From an uncultured Prevotella sp. (GTDB lineage: Bacteria; Bacteroidota; Bacteroidia; Bacteroidales; Bacteroidaceae): a stretch of 35,178 nucleotides of DNA. Position 1 is the stretch's first letter. Every line of letters begins with the position of its first letter. The notes below the pieces were generated by a model. The model searched no databases. It saw only the letters and a list, made by a program, of their open reading frames with translations, and was not told the origin of the DNA. Shown here in pieces: positions 1-7,525 of this stretch. Made by a program: the position numbers and the translations under genes. Location of the stretch: contig CAJMAO010000010.1 of NCBI GenBank assembly GCA_905211345.1, positions 1 to 35,178 of the forward strand. The letters run 5' to 3'.

Positions 1-199
1 GATGGCCGCCACGCTCATGGCGCGAAGGACTGGCATACTCGCATGGTACGACTGCCAATTCTCAACGGCCAAGGTCGAGGGCATCAACAACAAGATAAAA
101 GTCTTGAAAAGAAACGCATACGGCTTCAGGGACGACAAATATTTCAAGCTTAGGCTGTTCGCACTGCACGATTCTAACATACACCTGAACTGCGGATGA
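1..199 (+). CDS. ISL3-family transposase, 3' fragment
   Basis: Only the last ~65 codons are inside the window; the reading frame is open at the left edge, so the gene probably continues upstream. The visible residues include VEGINNKIKVLKRNAYGFRD followed by YFKLRLF, which match the C-terminal block of the DDE transposases of the ISL3 group (an E-G-x-N-x-x-IK-x-x-KR-x-AYG-(F/Y) pattern containing the last catalytic Glu). In such elements the transposase cuts and joins the IS ends. The stop at 197-199 looks like a natural end for this family. Only four bases separate it from the first 22-bp unit of repeat element A, so the right IS end should lie in or just after that repeat, or may have been lost. 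Whether the copy is intact cannot be judged from here. Confidence 0.75.
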   Translation, partial: MAATLMARRTGILAWYDCQFSTAKVEGINNKIKVLKRNAYGFRDDKYFKLRLFALHDSNIHLNCG

Positions 200-202
200 A
201 CC

Positions 203-311
203 GAAAGGCCGTCTTTAGCGTTCCAAAAGGCCGCCTATTGCAAGCCGAAAGACCGTCTTTTGCAGGCTAAAAGACGGCATATTGGAAAGGAGTTGATAAT
301 CAGCAGGTTAC
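203..311. repeat. Four-unit 22-bp intergenic element, copy A
   Basis: Four abutting 22-bp units start at 203, 225, 247 and 269. Cores are GGCCGTC, GGCCGCC, GACCGTC and GACGGCA. Units 3 and 4 face each other, giving arms CCGTCTTTT and AAAAGACGG seven bases apart. Three bases after unit 4 comes TGATAATCA (294-302) and then GTTAC (307-311), the same terminal motif and spacing as in copy F. The element starts four bases after the transposase stop codon. Seen directly; function unknown. Confidence 0.85.
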
Positions 312-373
312 ACGTGCGGCACGGACGGCTTGGATTTATGCCGTGAGATACATGTTATTTGGATGAAAACCAC

Positions 374-381
374 TATCTTTG
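374..381 (+). promoter_or_regulatory. Bacteroidota -7 box TATCTTTG for the exported protein at 446
   Basis: TATCTTTG matches the Bacteroidota -7 consensus TAnnTTTG and lies 64 bases before the ATG at 446, predicting a leader of about 58 nt. The nearest upstream TTTG is only 12 bases away, too close for a standard -33 box, so the upstream half is not supported. Confidence 0.5.
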
Positions 382-445
382 CACAATCCAAATCGCACTT
401 GTAAGTAATCATAAGTAAATTTAATAACCAATTAAAACAGATATT

Positions 446-1396
446 ATGAAAAGACAAATCACCCTTGCCCTGTTTGCCTTCATGTTCATAATGTGCCTCG
501 CGTCTTCAGTTGCCGACGGCGGTAAACTCAGCGGAGTGTGGATTAACTCTGGCGACGAGGGCTATTACCAGCTTACGGTTGACCTCGGCGGCAAGCATTA
601 CAAGCTGACCGACGGGGGCGCGAAGTGCCACGGTTACCTGCAAATGGAGAACGACTTTGTGTCAGACTACCTGATTATCACTGACGCAGAGCAGCTGCTT
701 ACCAATACATACAGTGTGAAGTACTACAGCCTGCGCTACGGAATGCCCGATCAGATAGAGACGGCCAACATAGTTTATTCACCCGAAACAGGCACGGTGA
801 AGTTTGGCGACGCTTACACATTCACCGCCGACATGGCCTGCAAATACGTAGAAATGGTAGTAGCCAACACCAACATACTCCTCGCCCCGGTCAACGGCAC
901 AATATTGATGAAGGCCGGGCTGGGCATGATGTTCGCCTACGACGGACTTGAACGGGGCTGGTACCGCATACGCCTAGGCGACGGGCGCACGGCCTACATG
1001 CCGTCGTCGAAAGCAGCGGCGGCGACAAAATGCGAAGTGCCCGCCGACGCTTTCAACGCTACAGGATACATAACCGACGTTGACGGAAAGGGCCATACGG
1101 CGGTAAGTTTCGGCAAATCGGGCGACGTAGTGTCGATGTACATGGAGTATTCCACCGTTACCGATATTGAAAAATCACTTCCGCGCTGGCTTTACACCAC
1201 TAAATACAGCGGACGGGTGGAGGGTAACCGGCTGGTGTTCGACCGCAAGGTGCAGTACGGTGTAGGCTCTTTCGAGCTGGCGGAAGCCACGCCCGACCAG
1301 ATGGAGGCAATCGAGCCTTACACGGTTTATTACTCTCCGACTAACGCATGTTTCATCATCGACGGCAAGCCTCTTGTGCCATCGGGCACTAACTGA
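446..1396 (+). CDS. Exported protein of unknown function with an SH3-like segment
   Basis: A 316-residue protein that I do not recognise. Residues 1-24 form a clear signal peptide (basic start, hydrophobic core, small residues before the Asp-Gly at 24-25), so it is probably periplasmic or on the cell surface; there is no lipobox. Around residues 140-190 the pattern LLAPVNG ... GWYRIRLGDGRTAYMPSS resembles bacterial SH3 domains, which usually bind peptidoglycan or peptides; this is a resemblance only. The rest is rich in short beta-strand-like stretches with many Tyr and Gly. It stands alone: the transposase fragment and repeat copy A lie upstream, and a hairpin terminator and the convergent S41 peptidase lie downstream. 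The ATG at 446 is the first in frame and directly begins the signal peptide. Confidence 0.6.
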   Translation: MKRQITLALFAFMFIMCLASSVADGGKLSGVWINSGDEGYYQLTVDLGGKHYKLTDGGAKCHGYLQMENDFVSDYLIITDAEQLLTNTYSVKYYSLRYGMPDQIETANIVYSPETGTVKFGDAYTFTADMACKYVEMVVANTNILLAPVNGTILMKAGLGMMFAYDGLERGWYRIRLGDGRTAYMPSSKAAAATKCEVPADAFNATGYITDVDGKGHTAVSFGKSGDVVSMYMEYSTVTDIEKSLPRWLYTTKYSGRVEGNRLVFDRKVQYGVGSFELAEATPDQMEAIEPYTVYYSPTNACFIIDGKPLVPSGTN

Positions 1397-1435
1397 CCGC
1401 CTGACGGGGTGCCGCCCGCGGCTGAAATAAAAAAC

Positions 1436-1472
1436 GAAACGCCGTATTCCGATTCATGGAATGCGGCGTTTC
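1436..1472. terminator. Hairpin terminator between convergent genes
   Basis: Arms at 1436-1450 and 1458-1472 pair over 15 bases with one G-T wobble and a 7-base loop. Read on the minus strand the stem is followed by a T-rich run (complement of the A-rich 1427-1435), so it fits best as terminator of the S41 peptidase gene ending at 1527. It can also stop the plus-strand gene ending at 1396. Confidence 0.75.
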
Positions 1473-1526
1473 AGCGTGTTTACAGTATGTTTTTGAGCCG
1501 TTGCCTGCGGTCGTATCCGCTTCCTG

Positions 1527-3191
1527 TCATCGCTTCTCGCTGATCAGTTGCAGGGCTTTGTCAAGCGCGTCTTGCTGCTTTACCTCGTAGTCGGGCAGTG
1601 TGCCGTGTATGTCATTTTCGTCGCCGCCGGGCAGCCAGAAGCGTTTGTAAGATATTGTGCACGGCAGTTTGGACACTGGCAGGCGGTAAGGCAGTATGTC
1701 GCCGAAGGCAACGCTCATGCCGCCTGTTTCCTCGCCGACCACCGTCCCCATTCCAAACTCCTTGAAAGCCCACGAGAACGAGCTGGCCGAAGAAAACGTC
1801 TTGTGGCTTGTCAGAAGGTAAACGCGGCCTTTGAAGCGGCCTTCTTCAGCTGTCAATGGCTTTATGAAACCGGCAGAGTCGCCGCTTTCAAAGAAATAAA
1901 TGCCGGTAGGCATGGTTCTGTTTCCCATCAACCGCTGTGTCGTAGGAGTTATTCTTGTCATTGCGGCAGCCATCTGTATGAACGGCTTGGACGATATGTA
2001 GCGCAGCAACACGTCGCCTACGGCCGAGTTGCCGCCGCCGTTTTGACGTATGTCTATTATAAGGTTGCGTATGCCTTCATGGCTGATTGCGGTGAACATG
2101 CTGTCGGCAAACGCAGCCATCGCTTCCGGGTTTTCAAATGAGCGGAAGTCCATCACTGCTGTGTTTTTATCCTTTAGTATCCTGAATGAGTATGGCGCCG
2201 GTGTCTTTTCATTTCCTTTTTCCGGCGTCAGTCGCTTAATTTCGTCATAAGTGGCGGCCTTCATCATGGCATGAAGTGTCTTGCCGTCTTCGGATGTGCG
2301 GTAAGCCACATCGTATTCATCGGCTTCATGCATCATGCCGAACAGCGCGTGGAAGTCGTTGTTGAGGCGGGCCATGCGGAAAAAGTCGCGCTCCCCGCTT
2401 TCGTAACGCAGCATGGCCTTTATCATATCGGCCGTCGCATGTCCGTTGATAGATACTATTTCTGCTCCGTCTGGCACAGTTCCGCCAACGCTTGATAGTG
2501 CAGTCAGCCGTCCGTCGGCCGTAACCTCAACTCTCATCGGCAGCCGCTTGCGCTCCGGTGTGAAGTAGGCGTTGTATGGAAAGTACATAGACGTATGCCC
2601 GTCGCCGATCATTGTGACCAGCGGCGCGGCCCTGCGGAACAGTTCTACGGCCGTGAGCGAGTCGGGCAACGATTGCTTCACGCGCGCGACGGCACTCAAG
2701 AAGTCGGCTTGGCGGCATACGGCGAACATGTCCGGGTGCACCTCTGACAGGGTGTATGCCAGCGCGTCGATGTCGAAGGCGGCCTGTTCGCGCGTAAGTT
2801 TTCCGCTTGGCGCCACTTCCGTAATCCATGACGGAGGGTTTTCCAGTATGTTGGCCGATACTCCTACGATGCGTGTAAAGGCGGAGTCGCCGGACGAGTT
2901 GATTATGATAAAGTCGTTTATGTCGCCCTGTTTAACGGTAAACGCCAGCGTGTCGTTACTGTTGAAAAAGGTTATGTGGTTTGCCGTTGTCTCCTTTACG
3001 TCGGGGTGTTTTTCATGTTCTACAATCCAATAGTCTTGGAACGTGCGCCCGTCTTCCATGTAGCTTACCGTGTCAGTATATGCGTGAAGCACCGGCAGGA
3101 ATTTTGTTTGGCAAGTGTTTTGCGCATGAATGTCTTGCGGCAGGAGCGCGGCGCACAGCAAAAAATGTAGAAAACTAATTGTGTGTTTCAT
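1527..3191 (-). CDS. Secreted S41-family peptidase (tail-specific protease type)
   Basis: A 554-residue serine peptidase of family S41 (C-terminal processing / tricorn-core fold). Residues 1-23 are a signal peptide ending in IHAQ. The S41 N-terminal helical part follows (about 130-210, with the typical DGHT at 197-200), then a PDZ-like stretch (about 210-260, including EIVSINGH). The catalytic core is at about 340-510: IIDIRQNGGGN at 378-388, the nucleophile block HKTFSSAS with the probable catalytic Ser468, and VVGEETGG at 484-491, which in S41 enzymes helps form the oxyanion site. The family cleaves C-terminal tails or peptides in the periplasm; the substrate here cannot be told. It is monocistronic, with a -7 box just upstream and a terminator at 1436-1472. 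The ATG at 3189-3191 directly precedes the signal peptide. Confidence 0.88.
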   Translation of the reverse strand: MKHTISFLHFLLCAALLPQDIHAQNTCQTKFLPVLHAYTDTVSYMEDGRTFQDYWIVEHEKHPDVKETTANHITFFNSNDTLAFTVKQGDINDFIIINSSGDSAFTRIVGVSANILENPPSWITEVAPSGKLTREQAAFDIDALAYTLSEVHPDMFAVCRQADFLSAVARVKQSLPDSLTAVELFRRAAPLVTMIGDGHTSMYFPYNAYFTPERKRLPMRVEVTADGRLTALSSVGGTVPDGAEIVSINGHATADMIKAMLRYESGERDFFRMARLNNDFHALFGMMHEADEYDVAYRTSEDGKTLHAMMKAATYDEIKRLTPEKGNEKTPAPYSFRILKDKNTAVMDFRSFENPEAMAAFADSMFTAISHEGIRNLIIDIRQNGGGNSAVGDVLLRYISSKPFIQMAAAMTRITPTTQRLMGNRTMPTGIYFFESGDSAGFIKPLTAEEGRFKGRVYLLTSHKTFSSASSFSWAFKEFGMGTVVGEETGGMSVAFGDILPYRLPVSKLPCTISYKRFWLPGGDENDIHGTLPDYEVKQQDALDKALQLISEKR

Positions 3192-3216
3192 CGTGTTAGC
3201 GTTTTTTTCGTATATG

Positions 3217-3224
3217 CAAAGATA
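3217..3224 (-). promoter_or_regulatory. -7 box TATCTTTG for the S41 peptidase
   Basis: On the minus strand the sequence reads TATCTTTG, a match to TAnnTTTG, 25 bases before the ATG. No good -33 TTTG is seen at the usual distance. Confidence 0.5.
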
Positions 3225-3302
3225 ATGTTTTTTGTCGTTTTTACGTGATTGTCAGCCGTGTTTTTTATCGGCTATGATTGGCATGGCTGTCTGTGAAATT
3301 CC

Positions 3303-3390
3303 CAAAGGCCGTGTTTTGCCTTCCAAAAGACGGCATATTGCACGCCAAAAGGCGGCCTTTTGCGGGCTAAAAGGCCACCTTTTGAATCGC
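3303..3390. repeat. Four-unit 22-bp intergenic element, copy B
   Basis: Units start at 3303, 3325, 3347 and 3369, exactly 22 bases apart. Cores are GGCCGTG, GACGGCA, GGCGGCC and GGCCACC. Units 1 and 2 converge (arms with one mismatch either side of CCTTC). The terminal palindrome seen in other copies is absent or too degraded to be sure of here. Confidence 0.85.
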
Positions 3391-3498
3391 GTTTGCCAAC
3401 TTGCTGTAAATCAATCAGTTGCGCCAGCCGTTGCAATGGGTGCAAAGTCGTGTGGAAATAAATAGTGCGCGGCCTGCAAGTAAGTCTGATTTTTTCAC

Positions 3499-3506
3499 TA
3501 ATTTTG
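3499..3506 (+). promoter_or_regulatory. -7 box TAATTTTG for the alpha/beta hydrolase
   Basis: TAATTTTG matches TAnnTTTG and lies 27 bases before the ATG at 3534. Its position supports 3534 as the start and argues against the upstream in-frame ATG at 3465. Confidence 0.55.
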
Positions 3507-3533
3507 TGGCAAACAATACTAACAAACACACTT

Positions 3534-4898
3534 ATGAAGAAAGCAATCATGCTCTTTACATTCATCTTAACGTCGGTTTTCGCCTTGGCGCAAAGCCTCG
3601 AAGGCAGCTGGAACGGCAAGCTCGACGTTATGGGAACACAACTTAACATCGTTTTTAATATATCAAAAGGTGACGACGGCGCGCTGAAATGCACTATGGA
3701 CAGTCCCGACCAAGGCGCGACGGACATACCTGCCGAGATAACGGTAAGTGATGGCGTGAAGGTGAAAATCAGCGTTCCGGCGATAATGGCGGAATATACC
3801 GGCGAACTGAAAGACGGCATGTTGAGAGGCAGCTTCAGCCAAAGTGGTATGCAGTTTGCGCTCGACATGAAGCCCGGAAAGGTGGAACGCAACCGCCCGC
3901 AGATGCCGAAAGAGCCTTATCCGTACAAGACCGAGGAAGTAACCTTCACCAACACCGCCGACAACGCCGCCCTAAGCGGCACGCTGACCTATCCTGTTGG
4001 CTTCGATAAGGCGGCGAAAGGCTCTGTGCCCGTAGTCATAATGGTGACCGGGAGCGGGCTGCAAAACCGTGATGAGGAACTGTTCGGCCACAAGCCTTTC
4101 CTCGTTATTGCCGACTATCTGGCGCGCAACGGCATAGCCACCCTGCGCTATGACGACCGCGGCACGGGCAAATCGACGGGCGACGCAGCCTCGGCCACGA
4201 CAGAAAACTTCATGAAAGACGCGCTGGCGGCGGTCGACTTCGCACGCCGCACGGGCAAGTTCGGCAGCGTGGGAGTGCTCGGCCACAGCGAGGGAGGCTC
4301 CATCGCCTTCATGCTTGGAGCGCAGGGCAAGGCCGACTTCATAGTCAGCATGGCAGGGCCGGGCGTAAGCGGCAAGGACATTCTGCTTGCGCAAAACCGC
4401 TTGGGACTGACCCAGGGCGGCGCGACGGCCGACATCACGGACAGCTTCTGCAAGGTGCTCGACAAGGTTTTCGACGTTATGGCTTCCGGCGAAAACGTAG
4501 CCCAGCCTACAATGAAAGTAACTGAAATAGTACTTCAGACAGGCGTAACGCTGCCTGAAGCGCTCGTGCGCGACCTTGCAAAGTCAATGGAGATATGCAC
4601 GCCGTGGCTAAGATATTTCATATCCTACGACCCGTCGGCCGACATCAGTGCCGCGAAATGCCCCGTAATGGCCGTAAACGGAGACAAGGACATGCAGGTT
4701 TCGGCATCTGAAAACCTGTCGGCCATACGCAGGTTGTTGTCCGCCAACAGCCTTAACCTTGTAAAGGAATACCCCGGCCTGAACCATCTGTTCCAGCACA
4801 GCACGACGGGCAATCCGATGGAATACGTCCAAATAGAGGAGACCGTGTCGCCGGAGGTGATGCAGGACATTGCCGCATGGATAAACAAAGTAAAATGA
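3534..4898 (+). CDS. Secreted alpha/beta hydrolase (serine esterase/peptidase-like)
   Basis: A 454-residue secreted hydrolase. The frame is open from an ATG at 3465, but the ATG at 3534 starts a proper signal peptide (residues 1-20, ending ALAQ) and lies downstream of the -7 box, so I place the start there. Residues 21-120 form a beta-rich N-terminal domain (SLEGSWNGKLDV...), as in other Bacteroidota members of this family. The alpha/beta hydrolase domain follows: an oxyanion-region motif VTGSGLQNRDEE, RYDDRGTGKSTG, the nucleophile elbow GHSEGG with Ser252, the acid NGDKDMQV (Asp384 or Asp386) and the base GLNHLFQ with His418. The triad therefore looks complete. Such proteins cleave esters or peptides; the substrate is unknown. 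It is monocistronic. Confidence 0.85.
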   Translation: MKKAIMLFTFILTSVFALAQSLEGSWNGKLDVMGTQLNIVFNISKGDDGALKCTMDSPDQGATDIPAEITVSDGVKVKISVPAIMAEYTGELKDGMLRGSFSQSGMQFALDMKPGKVERNRPQMPKEPYPYKTEEVTFTNTADNAALSGTLTYPVGFDKAAKGSVPVVIMVTGSGLQNRDEELFGHKPFLVIADYLARNGIATLRYDDRGTGKSTGDAASATTENFMKDALAAVDFARRTGKFGSVGVLGHSEGGSIAFMLGAQGKADFIVSMAGPGVSGKDILLAQNRLGLTQGGATADITDSFCKVLDKVFDVMASGENVAQPTMKVTEIVLQTGVTLPEALVRDLAKSMEICTPWLRYFISYDPSADISAAKCPVMAVNGDKDMQVSASENLSAIRRLLSANSLNLVKEYPGLNHLFQHSTTGNPMEYVQIEETVSPEVMQDIAAWINKVK

Positions 4899-4957
4899 AT
4901 GGTCGAAAAGCTACCATTCATAGGAGTTAAATTTGTAACAAGACAAGATAAAAAGAC

Positions 4958-4989
4958 GCGTCCCGCAGCCGTTAAAAGCCGCGGGACGC
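4958..4989 (-). terminator. Hairpin terminator for murF
   Basis: Arms GCGTCCCGC (4958-4966) and GCGGGACGC (4981-4989) are perfect 9-base complements with a 14-base loop. On the minus strand the stem is followed by GTCTTTTT, so it fits murF, which ends 150 bases away. It may also stop the hydrolase transcript from the other side, although the plus-strand side lacks a T run. Confidence 0.6.
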
Positions 4990-5138
4990 TTGCTACATAA
5001 AATACTAAATTCCAAGACATCAAAAGTAAAACACACTGTCAACGCTTGCTACATCAGGCGCGATAAATAGCGTCTTTACGTAAATGCAGCAAACTAAAGG
5101 CACAGATAAACTGATTTATACAGCTACGGCTGAAACGT

Positions 5139-6443
5139 TTACAGTAGCGGCGGAAGTTGGAACAGCTTCATCGAATTACTGCCCTTAATCAGTATGCAGA
5201 AGCCTTCGGGGCGACATTCGGTTATCGCCTGCTTAACATCCTCTGTGTCCTTAAACTTACGGAATGGGCATGTCGTCTTTCCGAATTCCTCGCCTACAAG
5301 CCACACCTCGTCAAATCCGGCATTTATCAGGAAGTCGGCCACGCGCTGATGTTCCTCTCCGCTCACCGCGCCAAGCTCTCCCATGTCGCCTAGGATGGCC
5401 ATTTTCCTGTCGGCCTTCATGTCGCGGAAGTTTACGAGAGCGGCCGCCATGCTGGTAGGATTGGCGTTATAAGCGTCTATTATCAGTTTGTTATGCTCGG
5501 TGACTTCAAGCTCTGAACGGTTGTTTTTGGGTATGTATGATGACAGCGCGGAGTCAATCTCGTCGGCCGTAATGCCGAAGTGGAGACCTACGCAGGCTGC
5601 CGCCAGCATGTTCATCACGTTATAACTGCCTATGATGTGCGTCTTTACGTTACGCCATGCGCCGCCAGCCTCGCGCCAGCGGAAGTTCAGGTACGGGTCG
5701 CACACTGTCACTTCACCCTCGACGCTTGCGCCTTCAGTGCCGCTGAGGCCATACTTTACCAGCTTCAGCCCTTGCGCTATGCCCGTCAAATGGCTGTCGC
5801 CGCCGTTTATGAATACAGTCCCGCCGCTGGCGCGCAACCAGTCGTAAAGCTCGCCTTTGGTGCGCACAACGCCCTCAAACGAGCCGAACCCTTGCAAGTG
5901 GGCGCGCCCCACGTTGGTTATCAAACCGCAATCAGGCTCTACGATATTTACCAGTGTCTTTATGTCGCCGGGGTGGCTGGCTCCCATTTCCACAACGGCC
6001 ATTTCGTGTTCGGCTGTCAGCCGGAGCAGTGTTTTCGGTACGCCGATGTCGTTATTGAAGTTACCCTCCGTATAAAGCACGTTGAAGCGGCGCCCCAAAA
6101 CGGCAGCCAGCAGTTCCTTGGTGGTGGTCTTCCCGTTGGTGCCGGTAATGCCTACGATGGTCGTTCCCAGTTCGCGGCGGTGGTGGCGGGCCAGCTGCTG
6201 GAGCGCCGTCAGGCAGTCGTCAACCACTATATAGCGGCTGTCTCCGCAGGCGGCACAGTCAGGTTCGTCGACAACCGCATACGAGCAACCTGCCTCCAAT
6301 GCCTTGGCCGCAAAACGGTTGCCGTTGAACGACGCGCCTTTAAGAGCAAAAAAGATTGATCCGTCGGGACAGTTGCGGCTGTCGGTGGTCACAACCGGAT
6401 GTTCCGCGAATATTTTGTAAAGTTCTGATATATCCATTTTCAT
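5139..6443 (-). CDS. murF: MurF, UDP-MurNAc-tripeptide--D-Ala-D-Ala ligase
   Basis: A 434-residue cytoplasmic Mur ligase that joins D-Ala-D-Ala to UDP-MurNAc-tripeptide with ATP, the last soluble step in making the peptidoglycan precursor. The N-terminal domain (about 1-90) has the MurE/MurF-type TTDSRNCPDGSIFFALKG. The central ATPase domain has the P-loop GITGTNGKTTTKE (98-110), then EGNFNNDIGVPKTLL and the MGASHPGDI block. The C-terminal domain includes NNRSELEV, DAYNANPTSM and LGDMGELG, all typical of MurF. Length is usual for the family. It is not next to other mur genes, so it lies outside the dcw cluster. A promoter with both boxes lies just upstream. A second ATG two codons in (6435-6437) is an alternative start. 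Confidence 0.95.
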   Translation of the reverse strand: MKMDISELYKIFAEHPVVTTDSRNCPDGSIFFALKGASFNGNRFAAKALEAGCSYAVVDEPDCAACGDSRYIVVDDCLTALQQLARHHRRELGTTIVGITGTNGKTTTKELLAAVLGRRFNVLYTEGNFNNDIGVPKTLLRLTAEHEMAVVEMGASHPGDIKTLVNIVEPDCGLITNVGRAHLQGFGSFEGVVRTKGELYDWLRASGGTVFINGGDSHLTGIAQGLKLVKYGLSGTEGASVEGEVTVCDPYLNFRWREAGGAWRNVKTHIIGSYNVMNMLAAACVGLHFGITADEIDSALSSYIPKNNRSELEVTEHNKLIIDAYNANPTSMAAALVNFRDMKADRKMAILGDMGELGAVSGEEHQRVADFLINAGFDEVWLVGEEFGKTTCPFRKFKDTEDVKQAITECRPEGFCILIKGSNSMKLFQLPPLL

Positions 6444-6458
6444 TACTTAAAAACAATG

Positions 6459-6489
6459 CAAAATTACTGTAAATCGGCATCAACGCAAA
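6459..6489 (-). promoter_or_regulatory. Bacteroidota promoter of murF (TTTG - N19 - TAATTTTG)
   Basis: On the minus strand TTTG (6486-6489) lies 19 bases upstream of TAATTTTG (6459-6466), which agrees with the -33/-7 consensus of Bacteroidota. The -7 box ends 16 bases before the murF ATG, so the leader would be short. Confidence 0.7.
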
Positions 6490-6579
6490 ATAAAAACAGA
6501 AAAAAACGAACAAATATACAGTACTTTACTTAATCAGCTGATTATCAGGTAGTAAGCGGCAGGTTGCCGGCCGTTTTCC

Positions 6580-6667
6580 AAAAGGCCGTCTTTTAGCTTG
6601 CGAAACATGGCCTTTTACAATGCGAAAGACGGCCTTTTGCGCCGCAAAAGGCCGTGTATTGCAAAAT
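6580..6667. repeat. Four-unit 22-bp intergenic element, copy C
   Basis: Units start at 6580, 6602, 6624 and 6646. Cores are GGCCGTC, CATGGCC, GACGGCC and GGCCGTG, the same order and variants as copy D. Units 3 and 4 converge: ACGGCCTTTTGCG and CGCAAAAGGCCGT are perfect complements around one base. Upstream lie GTTTTCC, shared with copies F and H, and a TGATTATCA (6539-6547) reminiscent of the terminal motif but ~30 bases away. Confidence 0.85.
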
Positions 6668-6671
6668 AAGA

Positions 6672-6711
6672 AAAAGCAGGAGGCGGAATGAACAATCCGC
6701 TTCCTGCTTTT
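6672..6711. terminator. Bidirectional hairpin terminator after the DUF4840-like gene
   Basis: Arms 6672-6687 and 6696-6711 pair over 16 bases with one wobble and an 8-base loop, flanked by A-rich and T-rich runs. It lies 33 bases past the stop of the minus-strand lipoprotein gene. Confidence 0.75.
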
Positions 6712-6743
6712 CTTATATTATGTTTTATTTAATTGCCGCCCGT

Positions 6744-7430
6744 TTAACGGGTAATGATTACTTGCAACATTGCGTCTAATTGTTCTTGACTTGTAGGCTG
6801 TGAGCCGGCGTAGAACTCGATGTCGGGTCTCGAATCGTTGTCTATGAATACGCCGCCCATGACAAGGTTCATGTTTATCATCGTTATGCCGCCTGTCGAA
6901 GCGTAGCCTCCGTATGAGTATGGCGAGCCCCAGAAAGATATGGTCACGTCGTGCGTTTCGCCGTCATACTCCAAGCCTTTGTAAGCCACCGTGGTGTTGA
7001 ATGGCACGAAGTAAATGTTCTGGTTGACTGAATATATCATGTAACGGCCTGTTATTTCCTTAGTCTCAGGATAGTTCTTGATGGCGTTTTTCAGACCTTC
7101 ATACTCGTCGGGAATTTCCTTTGCCAGCGCGTTGCCCGTCACACCGTATATCGTGAAAGTTGAGTCGGTCATGAAGCGTGCGGTTATTCCCATTATTGAG
7201 TCGGTCTTGTCTTCTTCCTCAATGTCGTAATTCAAGAAATAAATCCTGTTCTTGTACATCCAGTTTGACGTGCTTGCCCCGTTGTAAGAGCCGGACATAA
7301 GGTATCTTGCCTGCCTTTCCGTCTCGGGGTCGAGGCCGCCTCCGTTATCGTCGTTGCCGAGGCATGACGCTAAAGAAACAGTGCCGACAAGGCACATGAG
7401 GATGATGAATAACTTGCTGAATCTTTCCAT
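6744..7430 (-). CDS. DUF4840-like lipoprotein of unknown function
   Basis: A 228-residue predicted lipoprotein. From the ATG at 7428-7430 the first 23 residues form a lipoprotein signal with lipobox LASC (Cys23), followed by a flexible GNDDNGGG linker, so it is probably anchored to a membrane through a lipidated Cys. The mature part contains repeated beta-strand-like segments and resembles the DUF4840 family of gut Bacteroidota as I remember it; no catalytic motif is visible. An in-frame GTG at 7455-7457 would add nine polar residues in front of the signal, which is less likely. It follows folE on the same strand after a 95-base gap, so co-transcription is possible. A strong terminator follows. 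Confidence 0.65.
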   Translation of the reverse strand: MERFSKLFIILMCLVGTVSLASCLGNDDNGGGLDPETERQARYLMSGSYNGASTSNWMYKNRIYFLNYDIEEEDKTDSIMGITARFMTDSTFTIYGVTGNALAKEIPDEYEGLKNAIKNYPETKEITGRYMIYSVNQNIYFVPFNTTVAYKGLEYDGETHDVTISFWGSPYSYGGYASTGGITMINMNLVMGGVFIDNDSRPDIEFYAGSQPTSQEQLDAMLQVIITR

Positions 7431-7525
7431 TTCTTTTATCTGTTTTTGTTGTTTCACTGTTAATTAAACATTCCGTCGGTGAAAACCTTGCGTCGGTGGA
7501 TGCTTTTTTTCGTATTTTTACCTCT

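Larger units (their letters stand above)
3192..3533. other. Intergenic region between divergent genes
   Basis: This 342-base gap between the divergently transcribed S41 peptidase and alpha/beta hydrolase holds a -7 box for each gene (3217-3224 minus, 3499-3506 plus) and repeat copy B in between. Reading frames crossing the repeat look non-coding. Confidence 0.7.

Noticed and set aside
203..290. CRISPR array
   Set aside because: Units abut with no spacers, are only 22 bp, number just four, recur in eight places, and no cas genes are near.
3465..3533. N-terminal extension of the alpha/beta hydrolase from an earlier ATG
   Set aside because: It would put 23 residues before a complete signal peptide and would start upstream of the -7 box.
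4986..5054. Direct repeat ACGCTTGCTACAT at 4986-4998 and 5042-5054
   Set aside because: Two 13-base copies in a gap near a terminator; no gene, no further copies seen, and no boundary that would suggest an insertion.
5580..6359. Long plus-strand frame of 259 codons opposite murF, and similar long frames opposite lpxA (20778-21596), cca (13095-13916), the S41 gene (1548-2141) and tpiA (8939-9742)
   Set aside because: Each lies inside a well-recognised gene on the other strand, is rich in His, Arg and Ala from the reversed codon pattern, and has no family resemblance.
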